In this document: piece by piece, positions 36,196-45,661 of the stretch | Layout: the number at the start of each line of letters is the position of its first letter | Position numbering within the stretch: the stretch's first letter is position 1 | Assembly (NCBI RefSeq): GCF_000689395.1 | Contig: NZ_HG966617.1 | Coordinates: 3,012,721-3,076,720, forward strand | Direction of reading: 5' to 3' | Length of the DNA stretch: 64,000 nucleotides | DNA from: Candidatus Phaeomarinobacter ectocarpi | GTDB taxonomy: Bacteria; Pseudomonadota; Alphaproteobacteria; CGMCC-115125 | Notes under the pieces: model-generated | Told to the model about the DNA's origin: nothing | The model's database searches: none | The model's input: only the letters and a program-made list of their open reading frames with translations | Position numbers and translations under genes: made by a program

Positions 36196-37218
36196 CTAGT
36201 CGCCGGCAGGCACGCTGGCCTGCACGAGCTCTACGCGGCGGTTCTGCCCGCGTCCCGCATCGCTGGCGTTGGTAAAGACAGGCACCAGCGGGCCGACGCC
36301 GTGCGGCGACAAGCGCGCAGGATCAATCCCGTGGCCGGAGACGAGCGCATCCGCCACGGCAGCGGCCCGATCACGCGACAGGGCGCTGTTGTAGTCAAAC
36401 CCGCCGGTCAGGTCTGTGTGCCCCACGACGAAGAATTTCGTATCGCCCGCCGATGTCAAAAATTTCGCGATCTCCACCAGCGACGGCTCCGAAGCCGAAG
36501 TCAGCGTGGCCTTGTTGTGGTCAAAGTAAAGTCCATCCAAAACAACGCGGCCAAACTCGGTCATGTCCTTGCCGATGGCCTCTGCGTTGGCGGTCACAAG
36601 CCCGGTCTCGGCGGCTTCTTCCTCGATCACGTCAACAAGCGTCGACACCTGCTCGGCGCTGTACTGATAGACGCTCACCACCAGATAGAGCGGGCCTTCC
36701 GCACGGTCCTTTTTGGCCACAACCACACCGCGTCCGCCGGAACTCGACGTGCCCTTCACGATCTCGCCCACCGGCTCGCCAGTGCCGCCGTCCCACGGGT
36801 TCTCGCGGTAAAGCGTACCCGTCCAGCTGCGGCCACCCGGTTCTGTCGACTTTGCATCCAGACCCACCGCCAGAATTTCAAAGCCCGCCGCCTCAATGGC
36901 ATCGCGGTAGTTCTTCCAGATTTCCTGATAGGTCCGTTCACCTGTGGTGCGGTAATAGATGCGTGTGACGCGACCCTCGGTCTCAACCCAGTCTTCAATG
37001 GCGCGGTAGCCCGTCTCCGGCCCCACCGGGACCCGGTATGGCATGTAGTTCTCAATGTCGTACCAGGCGATGACAGACCCCGGATAGCGCGACAGCGCCG
37101 GGTGATCTTCCGATCCATCAACGTCTTCCGCAGCCGCAACGACAGCCATCAACGGCAGCGCGACAAGGGCGAACAGACCCACAAAGGCACTGCGCAAAAA
37201 AGTATCAGGTCTATTCAT
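36196..37218 (-). CDS. OmpA-type peptidoglycan-binding protein with N-terminal DUF4892-like domain
   Basis: 340 residues. Signal peptide ending 'VVAAAE' near residue 30. Residues about 45-200 resemble DUF4892 ('[20 protein letters not shown]', '[18 protein letters not shown]'). The C-terminal 110 residues are an OmpA domain: '[20 protein letters not shown]', '[10 protein letters not shown]' and '[10 protein letters not shown]' with the expected Asp and Arg that hold diaminopimelate. Likely an outer-membrane or periplasmic anchor. The start at 37218 has GGAGG eight bases upstream. It interrupts the leuC-leuD operon. Confidence 0.85.
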   Translation of the reverse strand: MNRPDTFLRSAFVGLFALVALPLMAVVAAAEDVDGSEDHPALSRYPGSVIAWYDIENYMPYRVPVGPETGYRAIEDWVETEGRVTRIYYRTTGERTYQEIWKNYRDAIEAAGFEILAVGLDAKSTEPGGRSWTGTLYRENPWDGGTGEPVGEIVKGTSSSGGRGVVVAKKDRAEGPLYLVVSVYQYSAEQVSTLVDVIEEEAAETGLVTANAEAIGKDMTEFGRVVLDGLYFDHNKATLTSASEPSLVEIAKFLTSAGDTKFFVVGHTDLTGGFDYNSALSRDRAAAVADALVSGHGIDPARLSPHGVGPLVPVFTNASDAGRGQNRRVELVQASVPAGD

Positions 37219-37262
37219 CGGTTCCGCCTCCTGTTCAAGCCATTTCATCCGTACACTGCGTG

Positions 37263-37397
37263 TCAGTGAACTGATGCATTTTGCGGCCAATTGGACTTGG
37301 TGGCCGTGAGGAACTGCCAGGGAATGATCATGTCCGTATCAACATTGGTGATCGGCATCGGCGCCGCAACGCCTGAGTGTCTGTCGAATTTATCCAT
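37263..37397 (-). pseudogene. Truncated duplicate of the 5' end of leuD
   Basis: The frame from the ATG at 37397 reads [18 protein letters not shown] and then '[12 protein letters not shown]', identical to LeuD in 26 of its first 30 residues, after which it turns into unrelated residues ('[14 protein letters not shown]') and stops at 37263. The 92 bases 37307-37398 match 36079-36170 at 87 positions. It lacks the catalytic part of LeuD and cannot be active. Its ATG overlaps the stop of the gene upstream (GATGGATAA). Confidence 0.88.
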
Positions 37398-38160
37398 CTT
37401 CATTCTTGCCATCAGTGTTTGCGGCTTCATAGGCTTCGACGCCGCTCGCAAGAGCCCAAACCAACTGGGCACCATAACCGCTCTCGAAAACTCTCATCAT
37501 AGGCGCCGGTGCTTCAAGCTCACCAAGAGTACTCCAAGCTTGTCGAACAACAGATGAGAATGCGCGGATTCGACTTTGCAGAGAAATGGAGTCCATGCCG
37601 GCAACCCAAACGCGTTCCCGATCCCACCAGTTGGGATTTCGATGCAACTCCTCCAGAAGTTGAGCCATTACATGCTCGCGGTCTCCCTGCTCAAATCTCT
37701 CCCAAATTCGGGACAACTGGAAGTCAATAAGTCGCTTTCCATCGCTCCAAGGATACGCTTGTGTCCGATCTTGCCAAAATATGTAGAAGTACAAATCACT
37801 GGCGTGAGTTGATGCAGTGTTTAGGTAGTTGTTGTGCACATGCCAGCGAATTTCTTCTTTCGTATATTTTTCCGAAGCGGACAAAGATGCTGCCTGTTCT
37901 CCTGCATGCTTAACAGACTCGTGTAACTCTTTAGCTTGCAATCGCAGTTCTTCGCCTTGCTGAAAGAACCCAAGCACCAGCCACAACAAAGCCAATGGTG
38001 CAAAAAGGCCAGCCAAGAAATCACCAAGCTCATTTAGCTCTAAACCCGAAGCATCATCCCATCGCACTACAACTAGCAGGACAAAAACGGCCGCATAGCC
38101 AGCAGACAAGCCAAACCCAATGGTCTTCCACCTTGTTCGCAGTTTGGTGTCAGTAGCCAT
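37390..38160 (-). CDS. Two-helix membrane protein of unknown function, lower GC
   Basis: 256 residues. Two membrane helices ('[12 protein letters not shown]' and '[20 protein letters not shown]') joined by a short acidic loop, then a Gln/Glu-rich coiled-coil stretch ('[17 protein letters not shown]') and a soluble C-terminal domain. The '[20 protein letters not shown]' segment is common in orphan accessory-genome proteins of many bacteria; no function is established to my knowledge. The gene is visibly more A/T-rich than its neighbours, suggesting recent acquisition. Six bases from the leuC stop; its own stop overlaps the leuD fragment. Confidence 0.78.
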   Translation of the reverse strand: MATDTKLRTRWKTIGFGLSAGYAAVFVLLVVVRWDDASGLELNELGDFLAGLFAPLALLWLVLGFFQQGEELRLQAKELHESVKHAGEQAASLSASEKYTKEEIRWHVHNNYLNTASTHASDLYFYIFWQDRTQAYPWSDGKRLIDFQLSRIWERFEQGDREHVMAQLLEELHRNPNWWDRERVWVAGMDSISLQSRIRAFSSVVRQAWSTLGELEAPAPMMRVFESGYGAQLVWALASGVEAYEAANTDGKNEDG

Positions 38161-38166
38161 TCTTGC

Positions 38167-39573
38167 CTACTTCACATCCCGCACATCAACGAAGTGACCG
38201 GCAATCGCAGCGGCTGCCGCCATCGCCGGCGACACCAGGTGTGTACGACCGCCGCGGCCCTGACGGCCTTCGAAATTGCGGTTGGAGGTGGAGGCGGAGC
38301 GTTCGCCCGGCGCCAGCTTGTCGGCGTTCATGGCGAGGCACATGGAGCAGCCCGGCTCGCGCCAGTCAAAGCCTGCGTCGATCAGCACCTTGTCGATGCC
38401 TTCGGCTTCCGCCTGTTCTTTCACCAGACCAGACCCCGGCACAACCAGCGTGCGGATGCCGTCCTTGACCTTCTTGCCCTTGGCCACTTCTGCGACGGCG
38501 CGCAGGTCTTCGATGCGACCATTGGTGCATGAGCCGATGAACACCGTGTCGATGGCGACATCGGTCATCTTGGTGTTGGGCTTGAGCCCCATATACTCAA
38601 GCGCGCGCTCGACGGAGCGCGCCTTGTCCGCGTCTTCAATCTTGGCGGGGTCCGGTGTCGACCCGGTGATCGCCACCACGTCCTGCGGGCTCGTGCCCCA
38701 GGTCACGATCGGCGACAGATTGTTGACGTCCAGCGTCAGTTCACGATCGAACGTGGCGCCGTCATCAGATGGCAGCGACCGCCAGTAGGCTTCCGCCGCA
38801 TCCCACGCTTCGCCCTGGGGCGCACGCGGGCGACCCTTGAAGTATTCGATGGTCTTTTCGTCTGGCGCGATGAGGCCAGCGCGCGCGCCACCTTCAATCG
38901 TCATGTTGCAGACGGTCATGCGGCCTTCCATGGAAAGCGCGCGGATCGCAGGACCGGCAAACTCAATCACATAGCCCGTGCCGCCCGCCGTGCCGATCTC
39001 ACCGATGATCGCCAGGATGATGTCCTTGGCAGTCAGGTGTTCCGGCAGTGTGCCTTCCACATTGACGCGGAAATTCTTGGCTTTCTTCTGGATCAGCGTC
39101 TGCGTGGCGAGCACATGCTCAACTTCCGACGTACCGATGCCGTGCGCCAGCGCCCCGAATGCGCCGTGGGTGGATGTGTGGCTGTCGCCGCACACAATGG
39201 TTGTGCCCGGCAGCGTAAAGCCCTGCTCGGGCCCGACGATGTGAACGATGCCCTGGCGGATATCGTCCGTCGCCAGATACTCGATGCCGAATTCCTTGCA
39301 GTTGGCCTCAAGGGTCTCGACCTGAATGCGGCTTTCTTCATCCGCAATGCCCTTGGAGCGATCGGACGTGGGGATGTTGTGGTCGGCTACCGCCAGCGTC
39401 TTTTCAGGACGGCGCACTTTGCGGTCCGTCATGCGCAGACCTTCAAAGGCCTGCGGGCTGGTCACTTCGTGAACAAGATGGCGGTCAATATAAAGCAGGC
39501 CCGTGCCGTCTTCGCGGGTTTCAACAATGTGATCATCCCAGATCTTGTCGTACATCGTGCGCGGGCCGGACAT
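38167..39573 (-). CDS. leuC: 3-Isopropylmalate dehydratase large subunit
   Basis: 468 residues. Aconitase-like [4Fe-4S] enzyme. Cluster ligands are in '[13 protein letters not shown]' and '[10 protein letters not shown]'; '[20 protein letters not shown]' and '[14 protein letters not shown]' are family hallmarks. The ATG at 39573 ([15 protein letters not shown]) with AAGGAAG upstream is chosen over the open frame to 39645. A 147-base leader with two strong hairpins separates it from rplS. Confidence 0.96.
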   Translation of the reverse strand: MSGPRTMYDKIWDDHIVETREDGTGLLYIDRHLVHEVTSPQAFEGLRMTDRKVRRPEKTLAVADHNIPTSDRSKGIADEESRIQVETLEANCKEFGIEYLATDDIRQGIVHIVGPEQGFTLPGTTIVCGDSHTSTHGAFGALAHGIGTSEVEHVLATQTLIQKKAKNFRVNVEGTLPEHLTAKDIILAIIGEIGTAGGTGYVIEFAGPAIRALSMEGRMTVCNMTIEGGARAGLIAPDEKTIEYFKGRPRAPQGEAWDAAEAYWRSLPSDDGATFDRELTLDVNNLSPIVTWGTSPQDVVAITGSTPDPAKIEDADKARSVERALEYMGLKPNTKMTDVAIDTVFIGSCTNGRIEDLRAVAEVAKGKKVKDGIRTLVVPGSGLVKEQAEAEGIDKVLIDAGFDWREPGCSMCLAMNADKLAPGERSASTSNRNFEGRQGRGGRTHLVSPAMAAAAAIAGHFVDVRDVK

Positions 39574-39627
39574 CAGCTTGCTTCCTTCTTGTTCAAACAA
39601 CGAAATATGCCTGCGTCGCTCAGGCAA

Positions 39628-39704
39628 CCGCATGGAACAGGGCACACCTGTCCATGCGGATCGGTCATATAGGCATCAAAGGCGGCAACAGGAACCCTGC
39701 TGCC
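39628..39704 (-). promoter_or_regulatory. Two hairpins between rplS and leuC
   Basis: The stem nearer leuC is CCGCATGG-A-ACAGG (39628-39641) with CCTGT-CCATGCGG (39647-39659): 13 pairs with one bulged base and a five-base loop. The other is GGCAACAGG (39684-39692) with CCTGCTGCC (39696-39704), containing one G-T type pair. Neither has a proper T tract. They may be a processing site, a weak terminator for rplS or a leucine-gene leader structure. Confidence 0.45.
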
Positions 39705-39720
39705 AGTAGGGAAGAAGCAC

Positions 39721-40116
39721 TTACGCTTTCTTCTTTTTACCCTTGGGGCCGTTCTTGTGGTCGACGCGTTCTGCGATACGTGCAGATTTACCGCGACGGC
39801 CGCGCAGGTAGTAAAGCTTGGCGCGACGCACCTTACCCGTACGGACCAGCTCGATTGAGTCGATCAGCGGGGAGAAGATCGGGAACACACGCTCCACACC
39901 TTCATTGTACGAAATCTTCCGTACCGTGAAGTTCTGGTTCAGGCCATCGCCTGAGCGCGCGATGCACACGCCTTCATAGGCCTGGACACGCTCGCGTGAG
40001 CCTTCCACAACCTTTACGTTGACGCGCACCGTGTCGCCGGGGCGAAAGTCAGGAACTTTCTTGGTTTCGCCCAGTTTCGCGGCCTGCTCGGCGTTGATTT
40101 CTTCGATGATATTCAT
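39721..40116 (-). CDS. rplS: 50S ribosomal protein L19
   Basis: 131 residues. '[20 protein letters not shown]' and '[35 protein letters not shown]' style sequence, followed by '[18 protein letters not shown]', are the L19 core. A basic C-terminal tail ('GPKGKKKKA') is usual. Last gene of the leftward rpsP-rimM-trmD-rplS group, 50 bases after trmD. Confidence 0.97.
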   Translation of the reverse strand: MNIIEEINAEQAAKLGETKKVPDFRPGDTVRVNVKVVEGSRERVQAYEGVCIARSGDGLNQNFTVRKISYNEGVERVFPIFSPLIDSIELVRTGKVRRAKLYYLRGRRGKSARIAERVDHKNGPKGKKKKA

Positions 40117-40166
40117 GGGATGAACCCTCGTTTCTATTCGTCAGTCAATTATCAGGTCGGGCGCGC

Positions 40167-40898
40167 TTACCGTAACGGCGCACCCGCATCTTTCGTCTCA
40201 TAGGCCGCCCACAGATCAGGCCGCCGTTCCTTCGTAATGCGCTCGGCTTCATGCAGCCGCCACTCACGCACTTTTTCATGGTGGCCGGAGGTTAAAACCG
40301 CCGGTATCTCCATGCCGTCAAACTCCTGCGGCCGCGTGTAGTGCGGGTACTCCAGAAGTCCGTTCTCAAAACTCTCATCGTCGCCGGAGGCCTGCGCCCC
40401 CATGACGCCAGGCAACAACCGAACGCAAGCATCGATCATGGTCAGCGCGGCTGCTTCACCGCCCGACAGAACAAAATCCCCAAGGCTCACTTCCAGCCCC
40501 GGCCGTGTGGCGAACACGCGCTCGTCCACACCTTCAAACCGTCCGCACACAAACCGTGCGCCGGGTCCCGCCGCAATCTCGCGGACAAGACCCTGGGTCA
40601 GCGGCACGCCGCGCGGCGTCAGATACACCAGCGGGCCTGGTGCATCAGAAGACGCATCAATCGCCGCGCACATCACATCCGCCCGCATCACCATGCCCGG
40701 GCCACCGCCCGCCGGCGTGTCGTCCACCGTGCGGTGCTTGTCGTCGGCATGGTCACGGATGTTGCGTGCATCCAGCGCCCACTTGCCCTCTTCCAGCGCC
40801 CGGCCCGCAAGGCTCAGCCCCAGCGGCCCCGGAAACATGTCCGGGTACAGCGTCAGAACGGTGGCGGTCCAGACCGAAGAAGAAGCAGCGTCAGTCAC
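40167..40898 (-). CDS. trmD: tRNA (guanine-N1)-methyltransferase
   Basis: 243 residues. Methylates G37 of tRNAs that read CNN codons. SPOUT knot motifs: '[22 protein letters not shown]', '[18 protein letters not shown]', '[18 protein letters not shown]', '[10 protein letters not shown]' and '[16 protein letters not shown]'. The GTG at 40898 is the chosen start: AAGGAGAG lies just upstream and the frame then overlaps the rimM stop by eight bases. The longer frame into rimM is not credible. Confidence 0.95.
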   Translation of the reverse strand: MTDAASSSVWTATVLTLYPDMFPGPLGLSLAGRALEEGKWALDARNIRDHADDKHRTVDDTPAGGGPGMVMRADVMCAAIDASSDAPGPLVYLTPRGVPLTQGLVREIAAGPGARFVCGRFEGVDERVFATRPGLEVSLGDFVLSGGEAAALTMIDACVRLLPGVMGAQASGDDESFENGLLEYPHYTRPQEFDGMEIPAVLTSGHHEKVREWRLHEAERITKERRPDLWAAYETKDAGAPLR

Positions 40899-41502
40899 GA
40901 GACTCTCCTTCTCCCAACTCTTCTTCAAGAGGTTCCGCCTCATCGAGGAGACCAACCGGCGGCACACACACGATCCGGCGCGCGGCAATATCAACCTCGG
41001 GACATACCGCGCGCGTGAACGGCACCAGCACGGTTTTACCCGCGCCTTCCGCATCACTGCGCAGCACATCAAGCAAGTCGCCCGCGCCAAAATCGTGAAC
41101 GGCAGTCACCCGTCCAATCTCCTCGTTCTGCTCACTCACCAAAACGCAGTCCACAAGGTCTGCATGGAAGTAAGCCTCGTCACCGTCATCGTCCGCACCA
41201 AGCCCATCACTGGGATGGCCGAGCGCCTCCCGAGACACATAAAGGCGCGTGCCTTTAAGAGCCTCTGCCTGATCGCGGTCCGTGACCCCATCAAGCTTTG
41301 CGGCCATGCCGCCTTTCACCGGTTTGGTGACTTTCAGGGTGAACACCCGTCCGTCTTCCGTATGCACCGGTCCGTAATCACCGATGGCTGCAGGGTCTTC
41401 CGTAAACGTCTTGAGCCGCACATCGCCGCGCACCCCATGGGCACCGGACACCGCACCAAGAAGTACGTCCGTGGGCAAGACACCGTCAGAGCCACCAGCC
41501 AT
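40891..41502 (-). CDS. rimM: 16S rRNA processing protein RimM
   Basis: 203 residues. Assists maturation of the 30S head. '[24 protein letters not shown]' and '[10 protein letters not shown]' mark the N-terminal RimM barrel, and '[19 protein letters not shown]' with '[13 protein letters not shown]' the PRC-like barrel. The ATG at 41502 is preferred to a TTG one codon earlier. The protein is followed by overlapping trmD, as in most bacteria. Confidence 0.95.
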   Translation of the reverse strand: MAGGSDGVLPTDVLLGAVSGAHGVRGDVRLKTFTEDPAAIGDYGPVHTEDGRVFTLKVTKPVKGGMAAKLDGVTDRDQAEALKGTRLYVSREALGHPSDGLGADDDGDEAYFHADLVDCVLVSEQNEEIGRVTAVHDFGAGDLLDVLRSDAEGAGKTVLVPFTRAVCPEVDIAARRIVCVPPVGLLDEAEPLEEELGEGESRD

Positions 41503-41514
41503 CAAGCAACCGCC

Positions 41515-41955
41515 CTAGGACGCAGCTTCTTCGGTTGCTGCTTCTTCAGCCGGAGCTTCTTCTGCAGGGGCTTCCTCAGCGGGAGCCTCTTCAGCAGCCT
41601 TGGCAGCTTCAGCAGCATCTTCTTCAGCAATGCGCTTGGCTTCGATGCGCTCCTGCGCCTTCTTGCCGGGCAGTGCCTTCTGCGGGTTGTTGCGTGGCTC
41701 ACGCTTGCCAATGCCTTCGATCTCCAGCAGACGCGATACGCGGTCTGTCGGCAGGGCACCCTGGCCGAGCCAGTACTTGGCACGATCCACATCGAGCTTC
41801 AGACGCGCGTCGTCGTCCTTGGCCAGCAGCGGGTTCAGTGTGCCGATCTTTTCAACAAAACGGCCATCGCGCGGGCTGCGGACATCCGCAACAACGATGC
41901 GATAAAATGGACGCTTCTTGGCGCCACCACGGGCAAGCCGGATCTTCAATCCCAT
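41515..41955 (-). CDS. rpsP: 30S ribosomal protein S16
   Basis: 146 residues. '[20 protein letters not shown]' and '[19 protein letters not shown]' are the S16 core, followed by a long C-terminal tail rich in Ala and Glu (repeats of 'APAEE'), common in alphaproteobacteria. The start at 41955 has AAGGAG nine bases upstream; the frame continues further without homology. First gene of rpsP-rimM-trmD-rplS. Confidence 0.96.
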   Translation of the reverse strand: MGLKIRLARGGAKKRPFYRIVVADVRSPRDGRFVEKIGTLNPLLAKDDDARLKLDVDRAKYWLGQGALPTDRVSRLLEIEGIGKREPRNNPQKALPGKKAQERIEAKRIAEEDAAEAAKAAEEAPAEEAPAEEAPAEEAATEEAAS

Positions 41956-42083
41956 AACAATAGTCTCCTTAGGTTGTCTCTTTGACCGGCGCGTCGCACG
42001 CATCCGGAAATCTCAATTAATCCGTAGTCGTCATATTTCCGGGCTGCTCTTATTGGTTGTTCTTTGCCCGGCACTCAAAAACT

Positions 42084-43649
42084 CTATTTCTTCTTTGGTC
42101 CACCAAGGCCGGGGAGCGTTGGAGCGCCCAGTCCCGGCAATCCTGTTCCACCGCCAAGCCCCGGAGGCATTCCACCGCCCAGTCCGGGCATGCCGCCGCC
42201 CATGGGACCACCAAGGCCGCCGCCCATTCCTCCGGGGGGTGTCACACCGGGAGGCAGGCCGCCGCCGCCACCCATAGCGCCCATCATGGCGGCAAGGCCT
42301 TTCTTGCCGCCCTTCTTGCCCATCATCTTGAAGACGTCGGCCATCTGCCGGTGCATCTTCAACACGCGGTTCACTTCCTGAACCTGGGTGCCCGAGCCTT
42401 TGGCCACACGCTTCTTGCGGCTGGCATTCAATACTTTGGGGTTGCGGCGCTCGGCTTTCGTCATTGACGAAATGATCGCCCCCTGCCGCTTGAGGACGTT
42501 GTCGTCCATGCCCGCGGCATCCATCTGCTTCTTGGCCTTGCCCATGCCCGGCATCATCGCCATCACGCCGGACATGCCGCCCAGCTTGGCCATCTGCTTG
42601 AGCTGTTCAGCCAGATCATCCAGGTCGAACTGACCCTTCTTCATCTTGGCAGCCATCTTCTCGGCTTTTTCAGCGTCGAGGGTTTCAGCCGCCTTCTCCA
42701 CGAGCGACACCACGTCGCCCATGCCCAGAATGCGTCCGGCGATCCGCTCGGCGCGGAACACTTCCATCTCGTCCAGCTTTTCGCCGGTGCCCAGCAGCTT
42801 GATCGGCTTGCCGGTCACAGCGCGCATGGAGAGCGCCGCCCCGCCGCGCCCGTCACCATCGGCACGGGTCAGCACAATGCCGGTGAGGCCGACGCGCTTG
42901 TTGAACAGGTCAGCGGTGGTAACTGCGTCCTGACCCGTCAGACTGTCCGCCACCAGCAGAATTTCATGCGGGTTGGCAGCTGACTTGATCTCGGCCATCT
43001 CGGCCATCAGCGCTTCATCAACGGACAGACGGCCCGCCGTATCCAGCATCACCACGTCGTAACCGCCCAGGCGACCCGCATCCATGGCGCGCTTGGAGAT
43101 CGCCACGGGGTCCTGGCCCGCCACGATCGGCAGCGTATCGATACCCGCCTGCTCGCCCAGCACCTTGAGCTGTTCCTGAGCTGCGGGACGGCGCACATCA
43201 AGCGACGCCATCAACACCTTGCGCTTGGCCTTGTCGCGCAGCCGAATGGCCACCTTGGCGGTTGATGTGGTCTTACCGGACCCCTGAAGCCCCACCATCA
43301 TCACCGGCACCGGCGCAACGGCCCCAAGATCGATGCCCGCCATATCATCCGGCGAGCCTTCTTCGGCTCCGGACGCAGGCGCATCACCGGCCAACATCGA
43401 AATCATCTCGTCATGGACGATCTTGATGACCTGCTGGCCCGGCGTCACCGAGCGCAGAACGTCCTGGCCGACGGCCCGCTCCGTGACCTTCTTGATGAAG
43501 TCACGCGCCACCGGCAGCGCCACGTCCGCCTCGAGCAGCGCCCGGCGCACCTCACGCATCGCCTCGGAGACATCTTTCTCCGACAGCGCCCCGCGCTTGG
43601 TCAGCCCCTCAAATATGGAGCCCAGACGATCCTGAAGGTTGTCAAACAT
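42084..43649 (-). CDS. ffh: Signal recognition particle protein
   Basis: 521 residues. Binds signal sequences on the ribosome and 4.5S RNA and pairs with FtsY (encoded at 48701). NG-domain motifs: 'VGLQGSGKTTSTAK' (120-133), 'DVRRPAAQEQL', 'DTAGRLSVDE', 'TRADGDGRGGAAL'. An Ala/Gly-rich insertion of some 25 residues precedes the P-loop. The M domain ends with a Gly/Met/Pro-rich low-complexity tail. Transcribed in the same direction as rpsP, 128 bases upstream of it. Confidence 0.97.
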   Translation of the reverse strand: MFDNLQDRLGSIFEGLTKRGALSEKDVSEAMREVRRALLEADVALPVARDFIKKVTERAVGQDVLRSVTPGQQVIKIVHDEMISMLAGDAPASGAEEGSPDDMAGIDLGAVAPVPVMMVGLQGSGKTTSTAKVAIRLRDKAKRKVLMASLDVRRPAAQEQLKVLGEQAGIDTLPIVAGQDPVAISKRAMDAGRLGGYDVVMLDTAGRLSVDEALMAEMAEIKSAANPHEILLVADSLTGQDAVTTADLFNKRVGLTGIVLTRADGDGRGGAALSMRAVTGKPIKLLGTGEKLDEMEVFRAERIAGRILGMGDVVSLVEKAAETLDAEKAEKMAAKMKKGQFDLDDLAEQLKQMAKLGGMSGVMAMMPGMGKAKKQMDAAGMDDNVLKRQGAIISSMTKAERRNPKVLNASRKKRVAKGSGTQVQEVNRVLKMHRQMADVFKMMGKKGGKKGLAAMMGAMGGGGGLPPGVTPPGGMGGGLGGPMGGGMPGLGGGMPPGLGGGTGLPGLGAPTLPGLGGPKKK

Positions 43650-43718
43650 TTATGCGCAAAATCCGCAGTTTTAAGCCGTTTTTGCCGAAAACACCGCCCA
43701 ACATCCATCAGCCAAACG

Positions 43719-43754
43719 AAAAACGCACCCGTGGGCGCAACGCGCTGACGGGTG
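43719..43754 (-). terminator. Probable terminator upstream of ffh
   Basis: On the minus strand CACCCGT (43754-43748) and ACGGGTG (43732-43726) form a seven-pair stem followed by CGTTTTTCG. It would stop transcription from the leftward gene at 43874 before ffh, or act as an ffh leader element. Confidence 0.55.
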
Positions 43755-43873
43755 GCGACGTGCGGGCGCGAAAGCCCGCTGGCCGAAGGAGACAGGAGAT
43801 GTCTCGGAAATGAGCCGGTGTTTTAGGGGGAAAGAGGGTGGATGGTCAAGCGAGCGCTTGAGAGGACAATTCC

Positions 43874-45070
43874 TTAACCGGCAAGATCAATGTCCACAAA
43901 AACCCGCTCACCATCCTCCGCAGGCTCACCAAAGTACCGGTACGCCCACTCCAATGCCGCAGATCTTTCACCGTCGCTGAGCCGGGCCGCCACCGCATCA
44001 CGGTCTGCCTCAACGGCTTCGCCCTCCTCCACCGCGACCATCAACATCGCATAGGCATATTGGTCATCCGTGAGCGGAGTATCCTGGGCTATGAAATCCC
44101 ACCGCCGCTCGGCCAGGTATCTGGGCTCGGTGCCGTCCAGTATTTTACGCGCATAGAGCGCAAGCGATGGGCCATAGGCAGTGTCCAGGCTGACACCGAA
44201 GGTAACAAACAGGTCCTCATATTGCTTTGCGACCGCTGCCTCATCCTGCATATCCACAAACCACGGCCAGACGCCATGCACCAGTGGGCGCGCCGCGTAG
44301 ACATAGTCTCCCCTTGGCAGCCACCGCGCGTGATGCAGCATAACGTCTAGCGCGCGGCCTTTGCCGCCAGTCGCGCCGATCCCGACACTGTCAACCAGTG
44401 ACAGCACTGCACTTGCGCAGTTTTCCGCAACCTGCTGCCAAGGGCCGTTTGAAAGTGTTGTCTCCGGATCATCCACCGCCCATGCCTCGACAAAGCGCCA
44501 GTCGGGTCGACCCGAGCCGCGCACCGGATCGCATTTGAGAACCGCCCACGCAGCCCTGAAACGGTCACTCACCGACAAATCCACAAAGTCAGGCTCGTAG
44601 CGGGCACGATCGCCTTCATATCCGGTTTCGACCCAGAACCCGTTCAGCGCAGCCCACACAGTTCCCAACCGGCTGACGGCAAGGTCGGCACGTGGGGGTT
44701 GGGGGGCGGATGCCTGCGTCCGCAAATCCTCCATTGCTGCAGCAACCAGATCATCGGGCGTATCAGGTGCCCCAAACAATGCTTCCCATGACGGCGCACA
44801 AGGCGGCGGTTCGTTGGCAGCGATCAGGGCCCCATAGGTGTCGTGCCAAAACTCAAACCCGCCGGGCACCCCTGCGCCACTGACGACCACAGCAATTGTA
44901 TAGGCCCGACTGCAATTATCCGCCGCGCGCGCTGCGTAATAGGCCGCGCGCCAGTCCGGCGGCGGTGGCAGGCGCAGTTGCACATAAAGCAACCCGGACA
45001 TCAGCAAAAAAATCAGAGCCGTTCCGGTCAGGACAGGCCGCCTGCGGGTCCATGCCATCAGAGTATTCAC
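43874..45070 (-). CDS. Membrane-anchored protein of unknown function
   Basis: 398 residues. One N-terminal membrane helix ('VLTGTALIFLLMSGLLYVQL') preceded by arginines (N-in), then a soluble, probably periplasmic region of 360 residues rich in Trp and acidic residues, with four cysteines. Segments such as 'PWQQVAENCASAVLSLVDSVG' and 'ERSAALEWAYRYFGEPAEDG' suggest alpha-helical repeats, but no family was recognised. Codon use is like the core genes. Divergent from the small coiled-coil gene at 45136. Confidence 0.72.
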   Translation of the reverse strand: MNTLMAWTRRRPVLTGTALIFLLMSGLLYVQLRLPPPPDWRAAYYAARAADNCSRAYTIAVVVSGAGVPGGFEFWHDTYGALIAANEPPPCAPSWEALFGAPDTPDDLVAAAMEDLRTQASAPQPPRADLAVSRLGTVWAALNGFWVETGYEGDRARYEPDFVDLSVSDRFRAAWAVLKCDPVRGSGRPDWRFVEAWAVDDPETTLSNGPWQQVAENCASAVLSLVDSVGIGATGGKGRALDVMLHHARWLPRGDYVYAARPLVHGVWPWFVDMQDEAAVAKQYEDLFVTFGVSLDTAYGPSLALYARKILDGTEPRYLAERRWDFIAQDTPLTDDQYAYAMLMVAVEEGEAVEADRDAVAARLSDGERSAALEWAYRYFGEPAEDGERVFVDIDLAG

Positions 45071-45135
45071 GAGCTTATCCCCGGTCCGTCAGGTCATGAG
45101 AAACTACAAACTCAACCTAACACACGGAATTTGAC

Positions 45136-45657
45136 ATGCCACATATCTCAAACACGGGCCCAGGGATTGAAACCAAGGCTGCTTCTCCTTGCGACAACAT
45201 CCTGAGCGAGCTCAATTTTATCTCCCGGGAACTCAATACCCTCAGCATTCAACGCGCGCGCATCGTGACAGCCCTGGAAGGGGCGAATATCCGACGGCGA
45301 GCAGCTGAAATCGAACGTGATCGTCAGCGGACGTCTCCGACGATGCCCGGCAGACCGTCGAGCCGTCGGCGCAGATTGACCGATTGGTTGTCAGATGCTG
45401 GCGATGCAGCCGTTGCTCAGGATAACCAGCGACGGCTGGCACAGGCCGAAGCGCGGGTGCAGCAGGCACAGCGCCAGATACCGGCTCTCAGGGTTCAACT
45501 CAGCCAGATCGATCGCAAGATCAGTCAAAAGACGCAAAACGACGATCGCTTGCGCGAAAACTGGACAAGGCTGGGGTGCAGCCGCACAAGTGGAAAAAGG
45601 CTTCCGTGGCGATTGCATCCGCCAAAGACCCCATCAGCTGGCGACTTTATCGTCTAG
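45136..45657 (+). CDS. Predicted coiled-coil protein, function unknown
   Basis: 173 residues, rich in Arg, Gln and Ala. Two helical coiled-coil stretches: 'LNFISRELNTLSIQRARIVT' to about residue 65, and 'NQRRLAQAEARVQQAQRQIP' to 'ISQKTQNDDRLRENW'. Between them is a basic, Ser/Pro-rich linker. No signal peptide or domain, and no good ribosome site before the ATG, so the start is uncertain and the gene itself could be doubted. It converges with the PIG-L gene, four bases apart. Confidence 0.5.
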   Translation: MPHISNTGPGIETKAASPCDNILSELNFISRELNTLSIQRARIVTALEGANIRRRAAEIERDRQRTSPTMPGRPSSRRRRLTDWLSDAGDAAVAQDNQRRLAQAEARVQQAQRQIPALRVQLSQIDRKISQKTQNDDRLRENWTRLGCSRTSGKRLPWRLHPPKTPSAGDFIV

Positions 45658-45661
45658 CCCC

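Noticed and set aside
36184-37269. Plus-strand frame of 361 codons opposite the OmpA-type gene
   Set aside because: The minus-strand gene has a signal peptide and OmpA motifs; the plus-strand product has none.
40402-41985. Plus-strand frame of 527 codons opposite trmD, rimM and rpsP
   Set aside because: It spans three confident genes on the other strand; high-GC DNA often leaves such antisense frames open.
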